Positions 11,139 to 19,116 are shown, numbered from the stretch's first letter. The stretch: DNA of 44,256 bases from Oscillospiraceae bacterium (GCA_016281125.1 JAEEIA010000096.1:1-44256); one strand, 5' to 3'. The notes: generated by a model from the letters alone, not told the origin. Program-made: numbers and translations.

Positions 11139-11290
11139 ACGAAAAATATAGCTTTTTGAAATTAAGCCAATGTCAGTAAGCTGACATGACCAAATACATC
11201 TTTGGTGAGTTTGCGGCGCAACCGCATATTGAAGCGGACGAGAGTCCCATTCTCCATCATCGCGCAGCGATACCTCATATCAGCAAGCGA

Positions 11291-11325
11291 AAAGCAGCAG
11301 ATGCGGAAAATGCATCTGCTGCTTT
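11291..11325 (-). terminator. Terminator of hsp20
   Basis: AAAGCAGCAGATGC (11291-11304) pairs with GCATCTGCTGCTTT (11312-11325), a 14-bp perfect stem 10 bp beyond the hsp20 stop; on the minus strand it is followed by TTCG. Confidence 0.8.
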
Positions 11326-11335
11326 CTGTAATCCG

Positions 11336-11752
11336 TTATCCTTCAATCAGGATTGTGCGCTTCGGCGGCGCCTGGGGTTCCTTCTTCGGGATCGTCAGCT
11401 TCAGAACGCCGTTTTCGAACTTGGCCTTGATGTCTGTTTCCGTCACGGCATCGCCGACGTAGAAACTCCTGGTATACGTTCCGGCAAACCGTTCGCGGCG
11501 CAGATATCTGCCGTTTTCGTCCTGACTGTCGTCCTGCTGGGAGGCCGATGCGGTGATATTGAGGTAACCCTCCTTGAGCTCTGCGGAAACATTGTCTTTT
11601 TCAATGCCGGGCAGGTCAATCAGCAGGGTATAATCCTGGTCGGTTTCCAGCACATCTGTTTTCATCAGCTGGGCAGCATTCCGCCCGCCGCCAAACGGAT
11701 ACTCAAACAGATCGTCAAACACATTTTTTCTGAATACACTCGGTGCGAACAT
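11336..11752 (-). CDS. hsp20: Small heat-shock protein Hsp20
   Basis: A 138-residue alpha-crystallin-type chaperone that holds unfolding proteins during stress. The N-terminal arm (MFAPSVFRKNVFDDLFEYPF) precedes the crystallin domain (about 30-128) with the hallmark LIDLPGIEKDNVSAELKEGY and the A-x-x-x-n-G-V-L motif as FENGVLKLTIPK, ending in the C-terminal I-x-I tail motif (TILIEG). It stands alone, with its own promoter and terminator. A CIRCE operator covers the -35 box, so HrcA should repress it and heat should induce it. A 201-residue open frame on the other strand is a shadow. Confidence 0.95.
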   Translation of the reverse strand: MFAPSVFRKNVFDDLFEYPFGGGRNAAQLMKTDVLETDQDYTLLIDLPGIEKDNVSAELKEGYLNITASASQQDDSQDENGRYLRRERFAGTYTRSFYVGDAVTETDIKAKFENGVLKLTIPKKEPQAPPKRTILIEG

Positions 11753-11837
11753 AACGCAAAACTCCTTTCAAACAGTGGGCTGTTTATTTGAGCCCGGGGC
11801 ATTACCCGTCCGGGTATTGTTCCCTTGCTCTGCCTGT

Positions 11838-11866
11838 ATTATACCACGATGCATTAGCACTGTCAA
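11838..11866 (-). promoter_or_regulatory. hsp20 promoter
   Basis: On the minus strand TTGACA (11866-11861), 17-bp spacer, TATAAT (11843-11838); the -35 box lies inside the CIRCE element. Confidence 0.88.
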
Positions 11867-11880
11867 GGCGAGAGTGCTAA
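11854..11880. promoter_or_regulatory. CIRCE operator (HrcA site)
   Basis: TTAGCACTG at 11854-11862, 9-bp spacer, GAGTGCTAA at 11872-11880. One base differs from the consensus TTAGCACTC-N9-GAGTGCTAA. CIRCE usually controls groE and dnaK; here it sits on an hsp20 promoter. Confidence 0.92.
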
Positions 11881-11956
11881 TTTTCGGTTTTGCGTCACAA
11901 AATTTCACGCTGCGGACACAATTTTCACGGAATATACCTTAAATTTTATGAAGTCA

Positions 11957-11985
11957 TTGACAAAGAGGCGAAATCAAGGTATAAT
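11957..11985 (+). promoter_or_regulatory. Promoter of the flippase-like gene
   Basis: TTGACA 11957-11962, 17-bp spacer, TATAAT 11980-11985; 55 nt before the ATG at 12040. It leads away from hsp20. Confidence 0.85.
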
Positions 11986-12039
11986 AAGATTCGGTGTGGT
12001 TTTCCCACGCAAAAGCTGAATGGGGAAGGGAGGGCTTGC

Positions 12040-13101
12040 ATGGAGAAAAAACCACTGAGATACGTGCTGAACGTGCTGTTCATCGTGGTGATCCTTGCGG
12101 TGACCTTCCGGCTGGTATTTTCGGGGCAGGAGCTTTCCGAGATTGCGGCGGACATGAAAACGGCCAGCCCGTTCTGGATCGGCATCGGGGCGCTGCTGGT
12201 CTTTCTGCATGTGGCGGGAGAGGCCGCCGTCATTCATTATATGCTGCGGAAGCTCTCGCAGAAAACGCCGTTTCTGCGCTGCCTGAAATATTCATTCATC
12301 GGATTTTTCTACTGTGATATCACACCGTCTGCATCGGGCGGGCAGCCCATGCAGATGTACTATATGAAGCGTGACGGCATCCGCTACGGCTATTCTACGC
12401 TGATCATGATGCTGATTACGATTGCCTATAAGGCGGTGCTCGTGATCTGCGGCGGGGTGTTTCTGATCCTGCGGCGGGATACGGTCGCAAATTATGCGGG
12501 CAGCATGACGTGGCTGCTTGCGCTCGGTTTTGTGCTGAATATCTCGTTTATCGCACTGCTGGTGCTGCTGGTGATGCGTCCGAAGTGGGTGCGCAAAATC
12601 GGCCTCAAGCTGATCATCTGGCTGGCGGCGCACCGGCTGATGACGCAGAAGACCTCTGACCGCCTGACTGCGAAGATCAACCGCATTTGCGATACGTATA
12701 CTTCGGGCGCGAAGTATATCCGGCAGAATCCGCGTGTTGTGCTCCGCATTTTTTTGATGACCGCGGTTCAGCGCTTCTGTCAGTTTGCAGTCACCTGGGT
12801 GATCTACCGTGCATACGGGCTTTCGGGCGTGCCGTTCATCGACATTCTCGCACTTCAGATCATGATTTCCGTTGCGGCGGAGATGCTTCCGCTGCCGGGT
12901 GCGGCAGGCATCACGGAGGGCTGCTTTATGGTCGTGTTTACGCGGATTTTCGGGGAGGCGCTTGTACGTCCGGCGCTGCTGCTCAGCAGAGGGCTCAGCT
13001 ATTATCTGGTGCTGACGGTCGGCGGCATCGTGGCGCTGGCGGCACATACGGCTTTGACGCTCCGCACGCGCAGAGAGGAACAGGCGGCAGAACGGAAATG
13101 A
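12040..13101 (+). CDS. Flippase-like integral membrane protein (LPG synthase TM / UPF0104)
   Basis: 353 residues with about eight hydrophobic segments, matching the lysylphosphatidylglycerol synthase transmembrane region family. The conserved features are visible: FYCDITPSASGGQPMQMYYM (P-x-x-x-G-x-P core, about residues 92-111) and the late PLPGAAGITEGCF motif. It lacks the soluble aminoacyl-transfer domain of MprF, so it is the stand-alone form, thought to move lipids or lipid-linked molecules; the substrate is unknown. The ATG at 12040 follows GGGAGGG; longer in-frame starts lie upstream of the promoter. A strong terminator follows 40 bp after the stop. Confidence 0.85.
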   Translation: MEKKPLRYVLNVLFIVVILAVTFRLVFSGQELSEIAADMKTASPFWIGIGALLVFLHVAGEAAVIHYMLRKLSQKTPFLRCLKYSFIGFFYCDITPSASGGQPMQMYYMKRDGIRYGYSTLIMMLITIAYKAVLVICGGVFLILRRDTVANYAGSMTWLLALGFVLNISFIALLVLLVMRPKWVRKIGLKLIIWLAAHRLMTQKTSDRLTAKINRICDTYTSGAKYIRQNPRVVLRIFLMTAVQRFCQFAVTWVIYRAYGLSGVPFIDILALQIMISVAAEMLPLPGAAGITEGCFMVVFTRIFGEALVRPALLLSRGLSYYLVLTVGGIVALAAHTALTLRTRREEQAAERK

Positions 13102-13140
13102 ATGCAGGGACGTGTATTTCCTGAACGAATGATATGAAAC

Positions 13141-13176
13141 AGGCGCTGACCCCGACGGGTCGGCGCCTTGCTTTTT
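13141..13176 (+). terminator. Terminator of the flippase-like gene
   Basis: GGCGCTGACCC (13142-13152), loop CGAC, GGGTCGGCGCC (13157-13167), then TTGCTTTTT. Confidence 0.92.
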
Positions 13177-13232
13177 GCATGGGATGTGCAGAATTTTACC
13201 CATCGGCATGTTAAATGAAAATTATTTCTCAG

Positions 13233-13265
13233 AAAGTTGTACGCAAACGTGCAACTTTTTGCATT
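13233..13265. terminator. Second, orphan terminator-like hairpin
   Basis: AAGTTGTACG (13234-13243), loop CAAA, CGTGCAACTT (13248-13257), then TTTGCATTTTT. It lies 60 bp after the previous terminator with no gene between, so it may end a short RNA or catch read-through. Confidence 0.65.
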
Positions 13266-13552
13266 TTTCGCACCCTTATCAGAGAGCGTTACGCGCGGTT
13301 TTGGTACCTGGGAGGATCCGGGACCGGACTGCGGCGGCGAGAAAGGCGGAAACCGGACGGCGCATGAAGGCGGTTCGATGACGGGAACGCCAAGGGACAG
13401 GAAACGCTCCGGCACCTTGAAAATTGAATAATTTGCGGCACATGCTGTGAATGATTTGGAGCTCGCGGGGGCAGTCTGACGGGATTGTTCTGCGGGTGTC
13501 TTTGGTGCGCGATTGCGCATGGTTATGGGGGATTGTTGGTGTCTTTATGTAT

Positions 13553-13716
13553 CCTCGCCTGATCGTTTTGTCCGTGGTTTATTTTGGCTGGGCGCGGGGC
13601 GCGAATGCGAGAGGGACAACCCAAGAAAGAGGGGAGGCGCTCCCTACGGTCGCTTATCTCCCCTCTCTCTTAGGTTTTCCCTCTCGCGCTCTCCTTTTCC
13701 TGACTCTCTCCTCTCT
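13553..13716. repeat. 164-bp direct repeat with long hairpin, copy 1
   Basis: Matches 13968-14131 at a constant offset of 415 bp without gaps; the middle ~115 bp is identical. It contains a hairpin at 13607-13687: GCGAGAGGG pairs with CCCTCTCGC at the base, then AACC/GGTT, AAGA and AGAGGGGA/TCTCCCCT near the apex. No credible gene is present. Confidence 0.85.
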
Positions 13717-13786
13717 TGCTCCGCGCCGCATCAGTTTTTGCGGGACTTTGAACGGAATTCTCAGGGAACGTATGTGGGCGTGAAAA

Positions 13787-13845
13787 GGGGGTCAAGGGGT
13801 CAGGAAAGCGGGGGCTCGGGGGCGAAAACCTAGGGGGATAGGGGG
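13787..13845 (+). other. Six clustered G-runs, possible G-quadruplex
   Basis: G-tracts of 4-5 at 13787-13791, 13796-13799, 13810-13814, 13818-13822, 13833-13837 and 13841-13845, with short loops. This is enough for at least one quadruplex in DNA or RNA. Confidence 0.5.
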
Positions 13846-13885
13846 AATAAGCCGCTGGCGGCGCATCCCCCTGTCCCCCTGGGTT
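13827..13885. repeat. 19-bp G-rich hairpin
   Basis: The arm 13827-13845 (starts AACCTAGGGGG) pairs over all 19 positions with 13867-13885 (ends CCCCCTGGGTT), including two G-T wobbles, around a 21-nt loop containing GCCGCTGGCGGC. It competes with the G-run structure. Confidence 0.7.
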
Positions 13886-13967
13886 GTCACCCCCGTTTCG
13901 TTGGGAGAACAGTCTTTTGTTTTTTCAATAATGCTGAATTGGGAGAAAATACAAAACACTTTTGCTT

Positions 13968-14131
13968 CCTCGCCTGATCCCTTTGTCCGGTGTTTATTTT
14001 GATTGCGCGCGGGGCGCGAATGCGAGAGGGACAACCCAAGAAAGAGGGGAGGCGCTCCCTACGGTCGCTTATCTCCCCTCTCTCTTAGGTTTTCCCTCTC
14101 GCGCTCTCCTTTTCCTGACTCACTCCTCTCT
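13968..14131. repeat. 164-bp direct repeat with long hairpin, copy 2
   Basis: Second copy of 13553-13716; the hairpin is at 14022-14102. The rest of the gap 13105-14490 holds no gene I can support; the open frames there are GC-biased shadows. Confidence 0.85.
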
Positions 14132-14283
14132 GTGCGCTCAATTTCAGTTCTGCGGAAAAGGTGAGGGGAGCGTTGGCTCAGGCACCCCCCCATTGCTGGG
14201 AGAAGCAGCATAACAGAAGCCGCCCCGCGGCGTGTATTTGGTAAAATGGGAGCGAATCGCTTTATTTACCCGGAGGAAAATGC

Positions 14284-14451
14284 CAGCGGGCGCTGCCCGC
14301 CCGGAGGGAAACGCCAGCGGGGGATCCCCGCCGGGCACTGCCAGATTATTCCATATAATACTGCAAAAAGCAAGCTGAGAGAAACAGTTTTTGTGCAGCA
14401 GCTGACTGACCGGAGAGCTTTAGATCAATGGAAGCGGGCACTGCCCGCCAA
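14284..14451. repeat. Family B dispersed repeat
   Basis: Palindromes GCGGGCGCTGCCCGC (14288-14302) and GCGGGCACTGCCCGCC (14434-14449) flank a segment CATATAATACTGCAAAAAGC ... AGCTGACTGACCGGAGAGC ... TAGATCAATGGA. The segment recurs at 29165-29266 and, reversed and shortened, at 38471-38511. Confidence 0.7.
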
Positions 14452-14480
14452 AAAGCGCCCCGGATTGCTCCGGAGCGCAT
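14449..14480 (-). terminator. Terminator of the DAHP synthase gene
   Basis: Minus strand: GCGCTCCGG (14478-14470) pairs with CCGGGGCGC (14463-14455), then TTTTTGG; 11 bp beyond the stop. Confidence 0.82.
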
Positions 14481-14490
14481 TTCAGCATTA

Positions 14491-15522
14491 TTACAGCATT
14501 TCTGCCAGTTCCAGGATCAGCCGCTCGGACTTCTCCCAGCCGAGGCACGGGTCGGTGATCGACTTGCCGTAGCAGCCGCCGTCCACCTTCTGCGCGCCGT
14601 CCTCAATGTAGCTTTCAATCATGAAGCCCTTGACCAGCTTCTTGATGTCGTTGTTGTAGCGGCGGGCGCTGAGCACCTCCTTGCAGATGCGGGGCTGTTC
14701 CAGCGGATTCTTGCCGGAGTTCGCGTGGTTCGTGTCAATGATGACTGCGGGGTTTGCAAAGCTGCCCGCTGCATAAAGCGCAGCCAGATGCACCAGATCC
14801 TCGTAGTGATAATTCGGCAGCGACTGCCCGTGCTTGTTCATGTAGCCGCGCAGGATTGTGTGCGCCAGCGGATTGCCCGTCGAATGCACAGCCCATCCGC
14901 GGTAGATGAAGCTGTGTCCCTGCTGTGCCGCAGTGATCGCGTTCATCATGACGGAGAGGTCGCCGGAGGTCGGGTTCTTCATGCCGACCGGGATCGGCAG
15001 GGCGCTGGAAACAAGCCGGTGCTGCTGGTTTTCCACAGAGCGTGCGCCGACTGCGACATAGGCCAGCAGATCGTCCAGATAGCGGTGATTCTCCGGATAG
15101 AGCATCTCGTCTGCGCAGGAGAAGCCGGTTTCTTTCAGCGCGCGCATGTGCAGCTCACGGGTCGCAATGATGCCCTTGAATACATCGGGCTTCGCGTTCG
15201 GGTTCGGCTGATGCAGCAGACCCTTGTAGCCCGCGCCGGTCGTGCGCGGTTTGTTCGTGTAAATGCGCGGGATAATGAAGATCTCGTCCTTGACCTGCTC
15301 CTGCACCTTCCGCAGGCGGCTGATATAATCCAGTACTGCGTCCGGGTTGTCAGCCGAGCACGGCCCGATAATGAGGATCAGCTTGTCCTCCTCGCCGGAA
15401 AAGATCTTCCGGATCTCCTCGGCACGTTCCGCAACAATCTGTTCCATTTCCTTAGTAACGGGATACATTTCCTTTGTATCCTTCGGAATGGTCAGCTTGC
15501 GTTCAAATTCCATGTTCATCAT
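14491..15522 (-). CDS. aroF: 3-deoxy-7-phosphoheptulonate (DAHP) synthase, class I
   Basis: Condenses phosphoenolpyruvate and erythrose 4-phosphate, the first step of the shikimate route to aromatic amino acids. The 343 residues match the E. coli AroF/G/H type: LILIIGPCSADNPDAVLDY, PRIYTNKPRTTGAGYKG (PEP and metal region), ENQQHRLVSSALPIPVGMKN, NTGNPLAHTILRGYMNKHGQ-like core, and VIIDTNHANSGKNPLEQP. The N-terminal extension present is the one that carries feedback-inhibitor residues in this type; which amino acid inhibits it cannot be told. It starts ATG-ATG at 15522/15519 after AAAGGAGCC. Single-gene unit with its own promoter and terminator. Confidence 0.95.
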   Translation of the reverse strand: MMNMEFERKLTIPKDTKEMYPVTKEMEQIVAERAEEIRKIFSGEEDKLILIIGPCSADNPDAVLDYISRLRKVQEQVKDEIFIIPRIYTNKPRTTGAGYKGLLHQPNPNAKPDVFKGIIATRELHMRALKETGFSCADEMLYPENHRYLDDLLAYVAVGARSVENQQHRLVSSALPIPVGMKNPTSGDLSVMMNAITAAQQGHSFIYRGWAVHSTGNPLAHTILRGYMNKHGQSLPNYHYEDLVHLAALYAAGSFANPAVIIDTNHANSGKNPLEQPRICKEVLSARRYNNDIKKLVKGFMIESYIEDGAQKVDGGCYGKSITDPCLGWEKSERLILELAEML

Positions 15523-15592
15523 AATGTTTCAGGCTCCTTTATTTCCCGTAAAAATACAAATTTGTCGCATCCTTTGCAGTCCTCTGCTCCTT

Positions 15593-15621
15593 ATTATACA
15601 TGATTTCTCCGGAAATGTCAA
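15593..15621 (-). promoter_or_regulatory. DAHP synthase promoter
   Basis: Minus strand TTGACA (15621-15616), 17-bp spacer, TATAAT (15598-15593), about 70 nt before the start codon. Confidence 0.87.
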
Positions 15622-15656
15622 CCCTTTAACGCATAAAAGCGCTAAATTTTTATGGA

Positions 15657-16874
15657 TCAGTACAGCTTCCCGTCAAAATATTGCAGATACAGCAGCGCCA
15701 TGCCGTCATAGTTATGCTCCTTCAGCACGGCTGCCTGCGTTTCCCAGCCGACATCTGCGATTTCCCCGATTGCTTCATTGACTGCCGGCATATTGTCGAT
15801 CGGGTGAGAATCCGCCTGATAGATCTTCGTCGCAATGCCGTCGGACTGATCCCTCAGCGTATTCACAAGCGAGCTGAAATACGGCTGCTGCCGGATATGT
15901 TCGTGCAGCTTTAGCAGATATTCCCGCAGGCGCGGATCCTTGATTGAAATATGATCCGGCAGCGGCTCCAGCTCGCCTGCGGCAATCATTTCATCCGCAA
16001 CCACATCCACGGCCTGATTGTAGGCATCGGTCATAAACCGCTCAATCTCAATATACCCGGAAAGCCGCAGAAAGGGATCCTCGCTGCGGATCATTGCCAG
16101 CGTACTGATGAATTCCGCTTCGCTCTCACGGTAAAAGCCCTTATGATGCGCCATTTCATGGGTATCCAGAACAGGCAGATATAATGGCTGACAGGAATAC
16201 CGGTTGTGGATGAGCTCCATCGTGTATTCCAGCGTCATGCCGCCGATGTTCATGCGTTCCAGAATGTCTGAAAACAGCGAATTCTTGACCGGCGGATAAT
16301 AGCCCGCAAGACGCGGGTACTCCGGCGCGAGCGCAGCCAGTGCATCCATTGCGCGGCGATCCAGCTCCTCTGCGGACGGGAAGACTGCCATGCCGTTTTC
16401 GTCCAGCGGAATCTCCGCGGCCGCTTCATTGGCGCCGTTTACGATATATTCCTCCGCACGGTAAATCTCCTCATAGGAAAAATCCGTTCTGCTGCTCTGC
16501 GCCGCGATCGGCGTGCAGCGCACAGGAATCAGATATTGAAAGGTTGTGAGCAGCAGCAGGACATTCAGCACGGCAAGCACCGTTTTCCAGATTCTGCCGC
16601 AGAACCTCCGGTAGCCCTGCTTTTTTCGCAGGAACGGCAGCAGAATCAGGACGGCCAGCGCCGTCAGCAGAAGCACGCCGCCGAGCACAGCGAGCACCTC
16701 TCCGGCAGCAAACGGCAGCGGCGCGCTCAGTTTGCCGAACGTATCCGCGATATGCGGATATACATGTTCCGTGTACCGGTCACAGAATGTTTTAGAAAAG
16801 GCTGCCAGGTTGAAAATCGCACTGATACCGAACAGAATCAGCAAGACGGTTTTGTATTTCGTTGTTTTCTGCAT
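15657..16874 (-). CDS. DUF3810 membrane protein with HExxH motif, copy 2
   Basis: 405 residues. Three membrane segments lie in the N-terminal third (about 8-28, 55-85, 98-118), followed by a soluble domain with DTHEMAHHKGF near residue 237: the HExxHxxG zinc-protease pattern, with a nearby acidic ESEAEF. This fits DUF3810, a putative membrane zinc peptidase of unknown substrate. The C terminus ends DGMALLYLQYFDGKLY, as in its neighbour. It lies 24 bp downstream of the paralogue at 16899-18122, so they form one operon by tandem duplication. Weak ribosome-binding site (AAAGGAACC). Confidence 0.85.
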   Translation of the reverse strand: MQKTTKYKTVLLILFGISAIFNLAAFSKTFCDRYTEHVYPHIADTFGKLSAPLPFAAGEVLAVLGGVLLLTALAVLILLPFLRKKQGYRRFCGRIWKTVLAVLNVLLLLTTFQYLIPVRCTPIAAQSSRTDFSYEEIYRAEEYIVNGANEAAAEIPLDENGMAVFPSAEELDRRAMDALAALAPEYPRLAGYYPPVKNSLFSDILERMNIGGMTLEYTMELIHNRYSCQPLYLPVLDTHEMAHHKGFYRESEAEFISTLAMIRSEDPFLRLSGYIEIERFMTDAYNQAVDVVADEMIAAGELEPLPDHISIKDPRLREYLLKLHEHIRQQPYFSSLVNTLRDQSDGIATKIYQADSHPIDNMPAVNEAIGEIADVGWETQAAVLKEHNYDGMALLYLQYFDGKLY

Positions 16875-16898
16875 CAGATCTTCGGTTCCTTTCTGTGT

Positions 16899-18122
16899 TC
16901 AGTACAGTTTCCCGTCAAAATATTGCAGCAGCAGAAGCGTCACGCCGTCATAGGTATTCTCCTGCAAAATCCGTTCCTGCGTTTCCCAGCCGGTATCCGC
17001 TGTGGTCTGGATGGCCTCCTGTACGGCAGGCATCTCGTCAATCGGGTGGGAATCTGCGTTGTAGATCTCCCGTTCGATCTGATAGGCGCTGTCGATGATC
17101 AGCCCGGCGCGCTCACTCAGCTGCGGCTCCTCTCCGCAGATCTCCACAAGGATTTTGTAACGCGCCTGAGCGATTGCATAAAACTCCTCTTTGGACATGT
17201 CTTCATGGTACTCCGGCAGGTTCAGCTTTCCCTCCGCTGTCATTTCTGTCAGCAGATCGTCCTGTGCGGTCAGATAGCTGTCCTGCAAATAACGGAACAT
17301 ATCATAAAAACCGCTGAACCGCAGATAGGGATCGGACGACTGCGAGAGCGCCAGCTGACTGAGGAAATTTGCCTCATTCTCTTTATAATATCCCTTGTGA
17401 TGCGACAGCTCGTGCGCCTCCAGGACCGGCAGATAGGTCGGTGCAATGTATTTGTTCCGTGTCGGCTCCATGGTGTAGATGTAATTGTAGCCGCCGATGT
17501 GCATACGCTCCAGAATATCGGAGCAGAGCGCGGTTTTGACCGGCGGATAGTAGCCGTTCAGCCGCGGGTAGTCGCCGGAAAGTGCCTGCATGGCCGCCGC
17601 GATCTTCGGATCGTTATCTTCGGCGGCCGGGAACGTGACCTTGCCGTTTTCGGCAATCTCGATTTCCTCTGCGGCCGCATTGACGCCGTTCACCGCATAG
17701 AGCGTCAGCGCGCGGACTTCGTCAAATGTGAACGCGGTGCGCTGATTGCTTTCACCCTTGCCGAGCACGGTGCCGCGGAACGGAATTGCCCAGAAGAACG
17801 TATACACAAACACGACGCAGACCAGCGTCATCAGAAAGGATTTGTAGTATCCGCGGCAGAATCTGCGGAAGCCCTGCCTTTTCCGGAGAAACAGCAGCAG
17901 AATCAGGAACAGGATGGCGAACAGCACCAGCACCACGCCGAGATACATCAGCAGCTCGCCGACCGCGACCGGCACCGGCGCCGTCAGGCGGCTGAGGCTA
18001 CCTTCAATCAGGCAGTAGATGTGATCGGTGTACCAGTCGCAGAACTGCGGGAGGCATCCGGCGAGATTGCCTGCCGCAGCAATCAGAATCAGGGTGAGCA
18101 ATATTTTCCAGTATTTTTTCAT
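16899..18122 (-). CDS. DUF3810 membrane protein with HExxH motif, copy 1
   Basis: 407 residues with the same build as the downstream copy: three N-terminal membrane helices, then VLEAHELSHHKGYYKENEANF with HExxH at about residue 236, and the shared ending DGVTLLLLQYFDGKLY. Both copies also share AGYYPPVKN / NGYYPPVKT and DSHPIDNMPAV / DSHPIDEMPAV blocks. They differ enough to be an old duplication. The gene follows the alpha/beta hydrolase gene after 51 bp on the same strand. A 563-residue open frame on the plus strand here is a shadow of the GC-rich codons. Confidence 0.85.
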   Translation of the reverse strand: MKKYWKILLTLILIAAAGNLAGCLPQFCDWYTDHIYCLIEGSLSRLTAPVPVAVGELLMYLGVVLVLFAILFLILLLFLRKRQGFRRFCRGYYKSFLMTLVCVVFVYTFFWAIPFRGTVLGKGESNQRTAFTFDEVRALTLYAVNGVNAAAEEIEIAENGKVTFPAAEDNDPKIAAAMQALSGDYPRLNGYYPPVKTALCSDILERMHIGGYNYIYTMEPTRNKYIAPTYLPVLEAHELSHHKGYYKENEANFLSQLALSQSSDPYLRFSGFYDMFRYLQDSYLTAQDDLLTEMTAEGKLNLPEYHEDMSKEEFYAIAQARYKILVEICGEEPQLSERAGLIIDSAYQIEREIYNADSHPIDEMPAVQEAIQTTADTGWETQERILQENTYDGVTLLLLQYFDGKLY

Positions 18123-18173
18123 GCGGATGATCCCGCCTTTCTTTGTTGTTCTGTTCCGAAAATGGGAGAGCGA

Positions 18174-18914
18174 TCAGTCAGCGAGGGATTGAATTGCAGT
18201 GACATAGTCATGCGCATGATTCAGTGAAAATTCTCCGTGATACAACGCAGGCAATTCGATCAGGGCGCTTGACGGAATCATTCTGCCGATCATCTGTGCG
18301 GATGTCCTGATGCCGCGGTTCTCTTTTTCTCCGTAATAGATCCTGACACGGGCTGTACAATTCGTTAATGATTCTTTGAGTGCGTAGGCGGTATTGGCTT
18401 TGAGAAAAGCAATATAATCCTCCTTTGAAACGGCACAGGTATCACGGTAATATTCATCGAATAACGCCGCTTTGATTCTTAACTGGCGAAACTGCATGTT
18501 CGCAAACCATTTCTGTTTCATCAGCGGATAACTGCATCCGAAGACCGGCGGAATCAAAGCATGGGTTATCCTGGAGGGCACAGCCATTGCGCTTTCTATG
18601 AAAGCGTATTGACAGATATCTCCTTTTTGCGAGAGCATTTCCAGTAAGATCTGTCCGCCGAGCGATAACCCGCAGATCAGAAATACCGGGCCGTTCAGGT
18701 GCTCACGGATGAACGCAATGATTTCCTCTGCATTCGCTTCAATCGTTGAAAAATGGGCATCACTTTCTGCATGGCCGTCCAGAAACGGAATGATGACATG
18801 ATATTCATGTTCGAGCAATTCTGCTTCCTCACGGTAATTCCACCATGATAAGCCGCCGCCGTGCAGAAAAATGATCGTTTTGGAATGATTGCAGCCAAAT
18901 TCTTTATATTTCAT
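18174..18914 (-). CDS. Alpha/beta-fold hydrolase
   Basis: 246 residues of the alpha/beta hydrolase superfamily: oxyanion-hole stretch FLHGGGLSWW (about 16-25), nucleophile elbow GLSLGG with Ser84, and a late His (ALYHGEF, His226) as the likely catalytic base. A compact lid region lies between. The substrate is unknown. Start ATG 18914 follows AGGTGA. Composition is a little more AT-rich than its neighbours. Its promoter is the only good one upstream of the DUF3810 pair, so all three probably form one transcript. Confidence 0.85.
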   Translation of the reverse strand: MKYKEFGCNHSKTIIFLHGGGLSWWNYREEAELLEHEYHVIIPFLDGHAESDAHFSTIEANAEEIIAFIREHLNGPVFLICGLSLGGQILLEMLSQKGDICQYAFIESAMAVPSRITHALIPPVFGCSYPLMKQKWFANMQFRQLRIKAALFDEYYRDTCAVSKEDYIAFLKANTAYALKESLTNCTARVRIYYGEKENRGIRTSAQMIGRMIPSSALIELPALYHGEFSLNHAHDYVTAIQSLAD

Positions 18915-19009
18915 AAATCACCTGTTGGGAGCCGGAACCTTTCAGAAGCCGCTCCGCACCGTACAGATTCGGATTGACCGGAACTGCACAATATATGACG
19001 TTTTTTCTT

Positions 19010-19038
19010 ATTATATCAGGGAATCTGCCGGCTGTCAA
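19010..19038 (-). promoter_or_regulatory. Promoter of the hydrolase-DUF3810 operon
   Basis: Minus strand TTGACA (19038-19033), 17-bp spacer, TATAAT (19015-19010). Confidence 0.85.
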
Positions 19039-19059
19039 GCGGAAGATGATACCGGAGAG

Positions 19060-19106
19060 CAAAGCGGGCAGCGCCCCGTTATCAATCCATCGGAGATGCC
19101 GCTTTT
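19060..19106. repeat. Family A repeat, fragment
   Basis: GCGGGCAGCGCCCCGTTA followed by AATCCATCGGAGATGCCG and CTTTTT, the right end of the family. Confidence 0.6.
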
Positions 19107-19116
19107 TCAACAAACT

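Noticed and set aside
11186-11791. 201-codon open frame on the plus strand
   Set aside because: Antisense to hsp20, which has CIRCE, promoter and terminator.
13413-13431. Possible rRNA operon spacer
   Set aside because: Resembles the CCTTGAAAACTGAATA phrase, but no rRNA or tRNA sequence surrounds it.
13553-14131. CRISPR-like or phage attachment duplication
   Set aside because: Only two units, 164 bp long and 415 bp apart, with internal hairpins and no spacers, cas genes or integrase.
14428-15603. 391-codon open frame on the plus strand
   Set aside because: Antisense to the DAHP synthase; no ribosome-binding site or recognisable domain.
16536-18227. 563-codon open frame on the plus strand
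   Set aside because: Antisense to the DUF3810 pair, which has clear membrane helices, HExxH motifs and a promoter.
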